This document shows positions 6,603-14,757 of a stretch of 14,813 nt of DNA, one piece after another. A program made the position numbers and the translations under genes. Below the pieces are notes generated by a model. The model saw only the letters and a list, made by a program, of their open reading frames with translations. It searched no databases and was not told the DNA's origin. Every line of letters begins with the position of its first letter. Position 1 is the first letter of the stretch. The stretch is from an uncultured Clostridia bacterium (GTDB lineage: Bacteria; Bacillota; Clostridia; TANB77; CAG-508), in NCBI GenBank assembly GCA_934169535.1, contig CAKPOC010000029.1, positions 1 to 14,813 of the forward strand, read 5' to 3'.

Positions 6603-8291
6603 TTGAACAAAAAATGGGAATTAATTAATGTAAATGAAGAAGCAGCAGAAAAAATTGCAACAAAATTTAATATTAGCAAGTTAGTTGCAAGAGCACTTGT
6701 AAATAAAGGCATAACCGAGGACGAAAAAATAGAAGTCTTTTTGAGCCCCAGAAGAGGAGATTTTTACAATCCGTTTTTAATGCCAGATATGGAAAAAGCA
6801 GTAGAAAGAGTTGTAAAAGCAATACAAAATAAAGAGAATATAACAATTTTTGGAGATTATGATGTAGACGGAATTACAAGCTCAAGTATTTTGCACAGAT
6901 TTTTAAAAGATTGTGGATTAAACAGCAAAATATACATTCCAAACAGAATTACTGAAGGCTATGGGTTAAATAATGAAGCAGTAAAAAATATTGCCAAGGA
7001 CGGAACTACCCTAATAATAACAGTTGACTGTGGAATAACAGGAATTGCCGAAGTAGAGCTTGCAAAAACTTTAGGCGTTGATGTAGTAATTACAGATCAC
7101 CACGAGCCTGCAGAGCAACTACCAAAAGCAGTAGCTGTAGTAGATTGTAAACGAAAAGATAATACTTATCCGTTTAACGGTTTAGCTGGTTGCGGAGTGG
7201 CATTTAAACTAGCACAGGGAATTTCTAAAAAGTTAAAGCTACCTGAAGAAAAATATCTAAAATATTTAGATATTGTATGTGTTGGAACTATCTCTGACAT
7301 TGTTCCGCTAGAAGATGAAAATAGAGTGATTTCAAAACTAGGCTTAAGGCTATTAAATCAAACTAAAAATCCAGGGCTTAAAGCTCTTTTGGAAAGCACA
7401 GCATACAAAAAAATAGATTCAACTGCAGTTTCTTTTGGACTAGCACCAAGAATAAACGCTTGTGGAAGAATGGGACATGAAGAAGAGGCACTTAAACTAT
7501 TTTTAACAGATGACTTTGATGAGGCCAAAAGACTTACAGAAAAATTAAACGAATACAACACAAAAAGGCAAGACATAGAACGAGCAATTTTTGTAGAAGC
7601 ACAAAAAATGATGGAAGAACCAAAAATGAAGCAAAGTTCGTGCATTGTACTTGGTGGCGAAAACTGGCATCATGGAGTTATAGGAATTGTTTCATCAAAA
7701 ATTACTGACATGTATGCAAAACCAAGCATCTTAATTTGCTTTGAAGGCCAAGAGGCAAAAGGCTCTGGCAGAAGCATTCCAGGTTTTGACTTACATGAAG
7801 CATTAGAAAACTGCAAGGACAATATAAAGCAATTTGGTGGACATTCTATGGCAGTAGGTCTTACAATTGAAACAAGCAAATTTGAAAGCTTTAAAGAAGA
7901 GCTAGAAAAATATGCAGAAAAAATGAAAGTCTCGGAATATGTACCAGTAATAAAAATAGACCAAAAAATTTCATTAAATGATATTAACATTAGTGAAATA
8001 AAATCACTAGAAATGCTAGAGCCTTATGGCGAAGCAAATAAAACACCAGTATTTCAAATAAATAATGTAAAAATAGAGTCAATAAGAACATTATCAGAAG
8101 GAAAACATTTAAGGCTAACAGTAAAAGATGAAAGCAAAACAATAAATTGCATAGGCTTTAATATGGGAAAACTTGCAGAAGAGTATCCTTTAGGAAGTAA
8201 AATAGATCTTGTAGGCAATCTAGAAATAAACGAATATAGGGGAATTCAAAATGTTCAAATTAATTTAAAGGATATAAGGCACAGCGTATAA
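6603..8291 (+). CDS. recJ: Single-stranded-DNA-specific exonuclease RecJ
   Basis: RecJ degrades single-stranded DNA 5' to 3' in recombination and repair. The 562-residue protein has the DHH phosphoesterase motifs in order: GDYDVDGITS (84-93, metal-binding Asp85 and Asp87), VDCGI (141-145), TDHH (164-167) and SDIVPL (231-236). It then has the DHHA1 domain with GGHSMAVGL (412-420) and a C-terminal OB-like segment. The start is TTG at 6603, supported by GGAG at 6592-6595 seven bases upstream; there is no better ATG. Length is typical of the short clostridial form. It heads a tight co-directional cluster, 21 bases before rel. In many Bacillota the order is recJ-apt-relA-dtd-hisS; here apt and dtd are absent from the cluster. 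Confidence 0.95.
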   Translation: MNKKWELINVNEEAAEKIATKFNISKLVARALVNKGITEDEKIEVFLSPRRGDFYNPFLMPDMEKAVERVVKAIQNKENITIFGDYDVDGITSSSILHRFLKDCGLNSKIYIPNRITEGYGLNNEAVKNIAKDGTTLIITVDCGITGIAEVELAKTLGVDVVITDHHEPAEQLPKAVAVVDCKRKDNTYPFNGLAGCGVAFKLAQGISKKLKLPEEKYLKYLDIVCVGTISDIVPLEDENRVISKLGLRLLNQTKNPGLKALLESTAYKKIDSTAVSFGLAPRINACGRMGHEEEALKLFLTDDFDEAKRLTEKLNEYNTKRQDIERAIFVEAQKMMEEPKMKQSSCIVLGGENWHHGVIGIVSSKITDMYAKPSILICFEGQEAKGSGRSIPGFDLHEALENCKDNIKQFGGHSMAVGLTIETSKFESFKEELEKYAEKMKVSEYVPVIKIDQKISLNDINISEIKSLEMLEPYGEANKTPVFQINNVKIESIRTLSEGKHLRLTVKDESKTINCIGFNMGKLAEEYPLGSKIDLVGNLEINEYRGIQNVQINLKDIRHSV

Positions 8292-8312
8292 AGCGAAAGG
8301 AGGCGGCAAAAT

Positions 8313-10514
8313 ATGTCTGAAGTAAAAAATCACACAATAGAAGAATTATTAGATGTAGCTAAAAAAATGAATAGAAGGGCTGACTTAAAAAAGATAAAAA
8401 AGGCCTATGATTTTGCAAAAGAAAAACATGGTGACCAGCTAAGACGTTCAGGAGAACCATACATAATTCATCCTGTACAGGTTGCATATACTTTAGCTGA
8501 ATTAGGACTTGACGAAAGTACGATTAGTGCTGCCTTATTACATGATGTGGTAGAAGACACAGAAGTTACAAGAGATGAGCTTGCAAAAACTTTTTCTGAA
8601 GAAATTGCAGAAATGGTTGATGGAGTTACAAAACTTGGACAGTTAAGCTATACAAGCAAAGAGGAACAACAAGTAGAAAATTACAGAAAAATGTTCCTTG
8701 CAATGGGAAAAGACATAAGAGTAATTTTAATAAAACTTGCAGATAGACTTCACAACATGAGAACTCTTAAATATTTAACAAGGGACAGGCAAATTGCAAA
8801 TGCCAAAGAAACTATGGATTTATATGCGCCACTTGCAAATAGACTTGGTATGTATTCTTTAAAATGGGAGCTTGAAGATTTATCATTTAAATATTTATAC
8901 CCAGAAGATTACAGAGAACTAGTAGAAGGCATAAACAAGAAAAGGGAAGAAAGACTTAAATTTATAGATCAAATACTAGAAGAAATAAAAGTTAGGCTAA
9001 AAAAACAAAAAATAGAAGCGGAAATTACAGGGCGTGCTAAACATTTATACTCAATTTATAGAAAAATGCAAAGGGACAACAAAACATTAGACCAAATTTA
9101 CGACCTTTTTGCATTAAGAATAATTGTAAATTCAGTAAAAGATTGTTACGCAGCATTAGGTGTTGTTCACGAATTATATAACCCAATGCCTGGAAGATTT
9201 AAGGACTACATATCTGTGCCAAAGCCTAATATGTACCAGTCACTACACACAACTTTAATAGGGCCAAAAGGCACACCATTTGAAGTGCAAATTCGTACTT
9301 GGGACATGCACAGAATAGCAGAATATGGTATCGCTGCACACTGGGCCTACAAAGAAGCAAGCTTTATAGGTGGAAGAAAAGCAAATGTAAAAGTTTCTGA
9401 AGATAAGCTTTCATGGCTAAGAGAAACTTTGGAGTGGCAAAAGGACATTGAAGATCCACAAGAATTTTTAAACACATTAAAAACAGAATTATTTGAAGAT
9501 GAAGTATATGTATTTACACCAAAAGGAAAAATACTAGTTCTTCCAAGAGGTGCAACACCAATAGATTTTGCATACAGTATCCACGAAGAGGTCGGAAACA
9601 AAATGACGGGATGCAAAATAAACAGCAAAATGATGCCAATTGTGACATCTTTAAAAAATGGCGATATCGTAGAAATTGTTACTTCTGATAATTCAAAAGG
9701 ACCAAGCAGGGACTGGCTAAAATTTGTAAAAAGTACTACTGCAAAAACAAGAATACAACGTTGGTTTAAGAAAAATGAAAGAGAAGACAATATTGTAAAA
9801 GGTAAAGACATTATCGAAAAAGAAGTAAAAAAGCTTGGCGGAGATCATAAATCAATGTTAAAAGAAGAATACCTAAAAGTTGCAATGGAAAGATATCATT
9901 TTCAAACAGAAGACGATATGTATGCAGCAGTAGGATTTGGAGCAATAACAGCTACAAAAATCATGTCAAAATTATTAGAGGAATATCGAAAGGAACATAA
10001 AGAAGAAAACATAGAAGAAAAAATTGAAGCTTTATCAAGAGAAAGAAAAGTAAATAATAAAGTTTCAAGTAGTGGTGTAATTGTAAAAGGAATAGACAAC
10101 TGCTTAGTGCGTCTTTCTAAATGCTGTAACCCTGTACCAGGAGATGAAATAGTAGGATACATTACCAAAGGAAGAGGGGTTGCGGTTCACCGTAAAGATT
10201 GCAAAAACATAGCAGATTTATTTGCATCAGACGAAGCAAGAATGATAGATGTATCGTGGTACACAGATAAACCAACAAGCTATAATGTAGATATTACAAT
10301 GCTTTCAAATGACAGAAGCGGATTGCTAGCAGATATAATAAGCACAGTTACAGCTCAAAAAACACCGATGATAACAGTAAATTCGAAAGTTACAAAAGAA
10401 AGAATTGTTGTAACAGAACTTACAATAGAAGTAAGTGATGTTTCAAAACTTAACGAAGTAATAAAGCAATTACGTAAAATAGATAGTGTTTATGATGTAA
10501 GAAGAAATAAATAA
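8313..10514 (+). CDS. relA: Bifunctional (p)ppGpp synthetase/hydrolase Rel
   Basis: This protein makes and degrades the alarmone (p)ppGpp, linking amino acid shortage at the ribosome to growth control. The 733 residues show all domains. The HD hydrolase has IIHPVQVA (51-58) with His53 and HDVVEDT with His77-Asp78. The synthetase has RFKDYI (295-300), MYQSLHTT (307-314) and FEVQIRT (323-329). The TGS domain spans about 398-457. A zinc-finger-like segment has CC at 604-605 and HRKDC at 626-630. A C-terminal ACT domain spans about 657-730. The RFKD form of the synthetase motif and the intact HD site indicate both activities, as in Gram-positive Rel. A strong ribosome site AAAGGAGG (8296-8303) lies nine bases before ATG. 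The gene is 21 bases after recJ and 13 bases before the MBL-fold gene, so it is in the same operon. Confidence 0.97.
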   Translation: MSEVKNHTIEELLDVAKKMNRRADLKKIKKAYDFAKEKHGDQLRRSGEPYIIHPVQVAYTLAELGLDESTISAALLHDVVEDTEVTRDELAKTFSEEIAEMVDGVTKLGQLSYTSKEEQQVENYRKMFLAMGKDIRVILIKLADRLHNMRTLKYLTRDRQIANAKETMDLYAPLANRLGMYSLKWELEDLSFKYLYPEDYRELVEGINKKREERLKFIDQILEEIKVRLKKQKIEAEITGRAKHLYSIYRKMQRDNKTLDQIYDLFALRIIVNSVKDCYAALGVVHELYNPMPGRFKDYISVPKPNMYQSLHTTLIGPKGTPFEVQIRTWDMHRIAEYGIAAHWAYKEASFIGGRKANVKVSEDKLSWLRETLEWQKDIEDPQEFLNTLKTELFEDEVYVFTPKGKILVLPRGATPIDFAYSIHEEVGNKMTGCKINSKMMPIVTSLKNGDIVEIVTSDNSKGPSRDWLKFVKSTTAKTRIQRWFKKNEREDNIVKGKDIIEKEVKKLGGDHKSMLKEEYLKVAMERYHFQTEDDMYAAVGFGAITATKIMSKLLEEYRKEHKEENIEEKIEALSRERKVNNKVSSSGVIVKGIDNCLVRLSKCCNPVPGDEIVGYITKGRGVAVHRKDCKNIADLFASDEARMIDVSWYTDKPTSYNVDITMLSNDRSGLLADIISTVTAQKTPMITVNSKVTKERIVVTELTIEVSDVSKLNEVIKQLRKIDSVYDVRRNK

Positions 10515-10527
10515 GAGGGGAACAAAA

Positions 10528-11175
10528 ATGATACTAAAGAGGCTAAAAGTTGAAACAACTTTAGGAGAACCAACTAACTGCTACATAGTAGAAGATGAAA
10601 AAGCAAAAGAGGCAATGGTTATAGACCCAGGCGGCGAACCAGAAAAAATAATAGAAATGCTTAACATTTTGCAAACAAATTTAAAATACATATATTTAAC
10701 ACATTGCCATGCAGACCATATAGGAGCTGTAACTAGGCTTCAAAAAGAAAAAGGTGGAAAAATTTTAATTTCAAGGCATGATGCAGAGGGATTAAATAAC
10801 GAAAATATCAATTTAAGTAGATGTATCGAAATGGGAGACATTGAGCTAGAAGCAGATTCTCGAGTAGATGACGGAGATTTAATTCATGTAGGCGAGCTAG
10901 AATTTAAAGTAATAGAAACACCAGGGCACACAATAGGAAGCAGCAGCTTATACTGCAAACAAGAAGAAATGCTTTTTTCAGGAGATACTTTATTTAGAGG
11001 AACTTGGGGAAGAACAGATTTACCAACAAGTTCATTTGTAGATATTATGAACTCAATAACAAACAAACTTTTGAAGCTTCCAGATGACACAATTGTTTAC
11101 CCAGGCCATGGAAAATCAACCGAAATTGGAGATGAAAAACCAATATATTTAGAGCTAAGAGCAAAAGATTTTTAG
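10528..11175 (+). CDS. MBL-fold metallo-hydrolase (glyoxalase II-like, YqgX type)
   Basis: A 215-residue metallo-beta-lactamase-fold hydrolase, cytoplasmic with no signal peptide. The metal-binding set is complete: THCHADH (58-64) with His59, His61, Asp63 and His64, then TPGHT with His134, SGDTLF with Asp153, and YPGHG with His194. This set and the FRGTWGRTDLP segment after the Asp match the small glyoxalase II-like group that often sits between rel and hisS in Bacillota. The true substrate of this group is not firmly known; thioester hydrolysis of the hydroxyacyl-glutathione or bacillithiol kind is a guess. ATG follows the purine-rich ribosome site AGAGGGGAA. The stop is TAG, showing TAG is an ordinary stop in this genome. 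It lies 13 bases after rel and 18 before hisS. Confidence 0.9.
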   Translation: MILKRLKVETTLGEPTNCYIVEDEKAKEAMVIDPGGEPEKIIEMLNILQTNLKYIYLTHCHADHIGAVTRLQKEKGGKILISRHDAEGLNNENINLSRCIEMGDIELEADSRVDDGDLIHVGELEFKVIETPGHTIGSSSLYCKQEEMLFSGDTLFRGTWGRTDLPTSSFVDIMNSITNKLLKLPDDTIVYPGHGKSTEIGDEKPIYLELRAKDF

Positions 11176-11193
11176 AAAGGAGAAAAAGCTAAA

Positions 11194-12513
11194 ATGATAG
11201 AACCAAGAACGTTACCAGGTTTTATGGAACTACTTCCAAATGAACAAATTTTATTTGATAAAATTAAAAATACAATAGAAGAAAACTACAAAAAATTTGG
11301 ATTTTTGCCAATTGACACACCAGTTGTAGAACATTCAGAAGTTCTTCTTGCAAAAGCAGGTGGGGAAACAGAAAAACAAATTTATAGGTTTAACAAAGGG
11401 GATAATGACTTATCACTTCGCTTTGATTTAACTGTACCACTAGCAAAATATGTTGCAAAAAATTATAGCAATTTAAGTTTTCCATTTAGAAGGTACCAAA
11501 TAGGAAAAGTGTATAGAGGCGAAAAAGCGCAAAAAGGTAGATACAGAGAATTTTATCAATGTGATATAGATATAATTGGAGATGGTGAACTTTCTATAAT
11601 AAATGATGCAGAACTTCCACTTGTAATATACAGCACATTTAAGGATTTAGGATTTGATGATTTTACAATAAAAATAAATAATAGAAAAATTTTAAACGGA
11701 TTATATGAAGGCTTAGGCCAAAAAGAAAATTCTGTAGAGATAATGCGAATTATTGACAAAATAGAAAAAATAGGCGAAGAAAAAGTAAAGAGGGAAATTT
11801 TAGATTTAAATGTTAATGAAGAAATAGCAAATAAGTTAATTGATTTTATAAAAATTAGTGGAACTACAGACGAAAAAATAAGTAAACTTGATCAAATAAA
11901 CATAGAAAACGAAACCTATAAAACAGGTGTAGAAGAGCTAAAAACTGTAGTAAATTATATTCGAATGTTTGGTATGCCAGAGAAAAACTTTACAGTAGAC
12001 TTTACTATAGCAAGAGGATTAGATTACTACACAGGAACTGTTTATGAAACATTTTTAAATGAGCACAGGGATTTAGGAAGTGTTTGCTCTGGTGGAAGAT
12101 ATGAAAATTTAGCAGAAAATTACACAAACAAAAAACTTCCAGGAGTAGGAATTTCTATTGGTTTAACAAGATTATTTTTTAAGCTAAATGAAAAAGGTTT
12201 AATAAGTGCAGAAAAAAAGGCTGTAGCAGATGTAATTATTGTGCCAATGTCAGAAGACATTAAAGAAGCTGCAAAATTGGCAACAGAATTAAGAAATTTA
12301 AAAATAAATACAGAAATATATTTAGAAAACAAAAAAATGAAAGCAAAAATAAAATATGCAGATAAGCTAAAAATTCCATATTTAATTGTAATTGGTGAGG
12401 ACGAGATAATAACACAAAAATTAAAAGTAAAAAATATGGAAACAGGTAAAGAGGAACAATGTGCATTTAATGCAGGAGAAATAAAAAAGATAATTTCAAA
12501 AAATCAGGATTAA
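11194..12513 (+). CDS. hisS: Histidine--tRNA ligase
   Basis: Class II aminoacyl-tRNA synthetase charging tRNA-His. The 439 residues include the N-terminal PRTLPGFMELLP segment, RFDLTVPLAKY (76-86) and motif 2 (about 99-127, with RYQIGKVYRGE at 100-110 and REFYQCDIDIIG at 118-129). The HisA histidine-binding motif ARGLDYYTG (273-281) and motif 3 GVGISIGLTRL (317-327) follow. The C-terminal anticodon-binding domain starts near 340. The RTLPGFMELLP start differs from the KGTKDMLP type of Bacillus subtilis, so it belongs to the other common bacterial HisS branch. Ribosome site AAAGGAG is well placed. It ends the recJ-rel-MBL-hisS unit, and its last codons form part of the terminator hairpin. No T-box leader is present before it, as it lacks its own promoter region. 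Confidence 0.96.
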   Translation: MIEPRTLPGFMELLPNEQILFDKIKNTIEENYKKFGFLPIDTPVVEHSEVLLAKAGGETEKQIYRFNKGDNDLSLRFDLTVPLAKYVAKNYSNLSFPFRRYQIGKVYRGEKAQKGRYREFYQCDIDIIGDGELSIINDAELPLVIYSTFKDLGFDDFTIKINNRKILNGLYEGLGQKENSVEIMRIIDKIEKIGEEKVKREILDLNVNEEIANKLIDFIKISGTTDEKISKLDQINIENETYKTGVEELKTVVNYIRMFGMPEKNFTVDFTIARGLDYYTGTVYETFLNEHRDLGSVCSGGRYENLAENYTNKKLPGVGISIGLTRLFFKLNEKGLISAEKKAVADVIIVPMSEDIKEAAKLATELRNLKINTEIYLENKKMKAKIKYADKLKIPYLIVIGEDEIITQKLKVKNMETGKEEQCAFNAGEIKKIISKNQD

Positions 12514-12537
12514 ATAAAGTCCTGATTTTATTTTTTT
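12500..12537 (+). terminator. Bidirectional terminator shared by hisS and spoIIP
   Basis: Ten-base perfect stem AAAATCAGGA (12500-12509) and TCCTGATTTT (12520-12529). The left arm lies in the last hisS codons, the hisS stop TAA is in the loop, and the right arm covers part of the spoIIP stop codon. T runs follow on both strands, so it can stop both convergent transcripts. Confidence 0.85.
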
Positions 12538-13620
12538 AGCACTTCGTTCATAACCAAGGCTAAGTATTTCATTGACGAAGTTGCTTCCTCTAATGTGTTA
12601 CCTGTTGCTCCAACTTCAATAATGCAGGCAGCATTTCCTAAATGCTGGTTATATCTGCTATTTCTAAGAAGAATTGAGCGAAATAATCCTGGGTATATCT
12701 CATTTGCTTTTTTCTGAATGGCAATTGCAAATTTTAAATTGTTTTGCCAATTAGGGTGCTCGAGACCTCCACCATCAGTTCCAATAACAAACATAAGCTG
12801 GGCCACTTTTTCATCACCAATAATAACAGAAGGAGCATAGCTAGAGTCTGCAATTGCATCTCTATGTAAATCAATTAAAATGTCGGTTGAGGGTGCATTG
12901 GAAAGTAACCCTTCAGCAGTTGTAAGAGATCGCCCATAAGAGCCTGTGTAGTTTGGGTAATCGTGGTAAGTAGTATCATGAATAGTATTAAAACCATAAG
13001 AAATTAGTTGGTCTGTAAGTACATTTCCAACTTTAGCAACAGAAAAATTTAAATCAGTAGTTCTAAAATTACCAGTTTGTTCATAATTATTAGCTTCAGT
13101 TGGAGTGTAACTTTCGCAAGTGTGAGTGTGAAAAATAATTACATTATCTTTGTTTATATTTAAGGTAGATGTATCCCAAACACTTTCTGGAATTTCATAA
13201 TTTGTTCCATTTTTTATGAATATACCATTGTTGCTATCTGTGTAAGTGTTTGGAACATTACTTTCTACAACTTGAGTTGTAATTCCTGTATCTGCATGAG
13301 TAACAGTGCTTTGAGACTCTTGTACTACATCATTTTCATCAGTTTCAGCTATATAACTTAATGAATTTATTATAGGCATTTCAAGCCCTAGTACAGAATA
13401 CAAAAAGTTATTATAAGAGTGGCTCTTTTTAGCTGAAAACTGAGGAAGAGTAGAAGATAAAACAAAACTATTTAAATTTTCATAATTAATATTAATAGAG
13501 CTAATTTTTACTTTTGAAATATTAGAACTTACAAAAGAAAAAATAAAGCAAATTAAAATAAGTAATAAAATACCAATAAAAAATTTTCCGAGTTTTTTTC
13601 TTTAAATTTACAACAATCAT
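12528..13620 (-). CDS. spoIIP: Stage II sporulation protein P (SpoIIP), apparent frameshift near the start
   Basis: SpoIIP is a membrane-anchored peptidoglycan amidase/endopeptidase that thins septal wall with SpoIID and SpoIIM during forespore engulfment. The intact enzymatic frame (12528-13403) carries IIFHTHTCESY, ILIDLHRDA, LLRNSRYNQHLGNA and IIEVGATGNTLEEA, the usual SpoIIP signatures with the HTH...E catalytic set. That frame has only a TTG at 13403, without a ribosome site. Upstream it stays open to 13605 and encodes LGKFFIGILLLILICFIF, a membrane anchor, without a start codon. A good start (ATG 13620-13618, AAGGAA six bases upstream, encoding MIVVNLKKK) is one base out of frame. Removing one A from the A7 tract (13599-13593) gives a 363-residue protein of normal layout. 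It may be a true mutation, a sequencing error, or rescue by slippage. The gene is not next to gpr, its usual partner. Confidence 0.85.
13593..13599 (-). other. A7 homopolymer at the spoIIP frame break
   Basis: Seven A residues (minus strand) separate the spoIIP start and basic residues from the membrane-anchor frame. Six A residues would restore a continuous reading frame. The exact position of the change within the run cannot be fixed. Confidence 0.7.
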
Positions 13621-13703
13621 AAATAATTCCTTAAAAAATTAGTACATGCCTATATAAAAATATATGCAATAAATTTTTTTATATTACTAAGACTTTTTTT
13701 TTA

Positions 13704-13732
13704 TTGCTATTTAACTACTGTTATGATACAAT
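13704..13732 (+). promoter_or_regulatory. Extended -10 sigma-A promoter of the membrane-anchored protein gene
   Basis: TTGCTA (13704-13709), 17 bases ending TGA, then TACAAT (13727-13732). The start site would be near 13739. The ribosome site ATAGGAG is seven bases before ATG 13769. The 148-base space shared with divergent spoIIP holds no other clear element. Confidence 0.65.
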
Positions 13733-13768
13733 TTCAATGAGAATTTATATGAACATAGGAGTAATAAA

Positions 13769-14757
13769 ATGAGTGAGATGAAACCAAAAAAGAAACTAAT
13801 AAAAACACCTTTATTTTTTGTTACATTATTTAGTTTTTTAGTAATTATTTTATTAGTTATATATATAATATATTTACGTTTTATTCCATATATGACAATG
13901 AATTATGATGGATACGCAGTATCTGGTAAAAATATAACTAGTAACTTATTAAATTCAACATTTAATGTAGATACCTCAATAAAGGCACTTAAGGTTAATG
14001 AACAGGATTCAATATACCAAAATTTAAATTCATATTATTTAGGCGCAAGCAAGCAAGACAATATAAATTTAAATTATCCAATATATATTAATGGAGCTTT
14101 AGCGGTATATAATTTGTCTGCTGATACAATTCTTATAACTGATGAATTTCAGGAGGTAGAGGGCTATTCGGGCTTTACCCTTACATCAGGAGCATTGTAT
14201 AATGCAAACTCACTTGAAAGAGCAGATTACTACAATTATATTTTAATGAAAAATAAGGACAACTTATACATAAGTGCGAAAGATATAAAAATTAAAACTA
14301 CATTTAATGATTATACAATACCAATGAACAGTATAATAAATTTTACAAGTAGTTTTGTTACATGGTACAGCCTAGAGGATGATGAATTCGTTTATGGTAA
14401 GGCAATTGATGTAGATGAAAATACCAAAATAACAATAGAGGACTATGGAAAAGAGTACACTTATAAACAATTTTTAATGGGCTTAAAAATTGTAAAAGAT
14501 AATACTAAAAAGCCAGAGGCAGAGATAGAAAAAAATGAAGAAGTAAAAAAAGAAAATACAGAAAAAAATGAAGAAGTAAATACAGAAGAGCCAAGCAACA
14601 CAGTCGAAGAGCCAGAAGTTATACCAGAGCCTGAAAAACCCAATAAAGGCAATCAAGGTGAAACGACGACTCCAGAAGTTAAATGGATAAAACCAACAGT
14701 AGAAGGCTCGAACTTTACAGCAAATGTATATACAGCAACTGCAGAAATTTCAATAAA
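13769..14757 (+). CDS. Membrane-anchored extracellular protein of unknown function, 3' end lost at a junction
   Basis: I do not recognise this family. The frame opens at ATG 13769 after ATAGGAG and stays open to the window end without a stop. Residues 1-12 are basic, residues about 13-36 form one membrane segment (TPLFFVTLFSFL, then VIILLVIYIIYL), and the rest should lie outside the cell. The outer part has about 200 residues rich in Y, N, T and I. A charged, Pro/Glu-rich linker follows (about 245-305), with a repeated EKNEEV unit and EEPEVIPEPEKP. A start of a beta domain (VKWIKPTVEGSNFTANVY) comes next, perhaps fibronectin-like. After roughly 14735-14757 the + frame is just the complement of rarA codons, so the true C-terminus is missing. 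It is transcribed divergently from spoIIP with its own vegetative-type promoter. A wall-associated or signalling role is possible but not shown. Confidence 0.7.
14528..14580 (+). repeat. In-frame 20-base direct repeat in the linker
   Basis: The sequence starting GAAAAAAATGAAGAAG occurs exactly twice over 20 bases (14528-14547 and 14561-14580), 33 bases apart. This is 11 codons and encodes EKNEEVK/EKNEEVN. Changes in copy number would keep the frame and alter only the linker length. Confidence 0.75.

Noticed and set aside
9347..9811. A 154-codon minus-strand frame inside rel
   Set aside because: It is opposite the highly conserved TGS region of rel and its Ser/Phe-rich composition is typical of antisense to Lys/Glu-rich genes.
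12528..13403. SpoIIP starting at TTG 13403 as a complete short protein
   Set aside because: No ribosome site precedes this TTG, it removes the membrane anchor, and coding sequence clearly continues upstream in the same frame.
13630..13690. Possible sigma-E type promoter for spoIIP on the minus strand (CATATAT ... CATGTACT)
   Set aside because: The elements look roughly right but the spacing is about 11 bases instead of about 14. In such AT-rich DNA that is not enough.
14461..14652. A 63-codon minus-strand frame near the right end
   Set aside because: It is antisense to the Glu/Lys-rich linker of the membrane protein, Ser/Phe-rich, and not in the frame of the rarA fragment.
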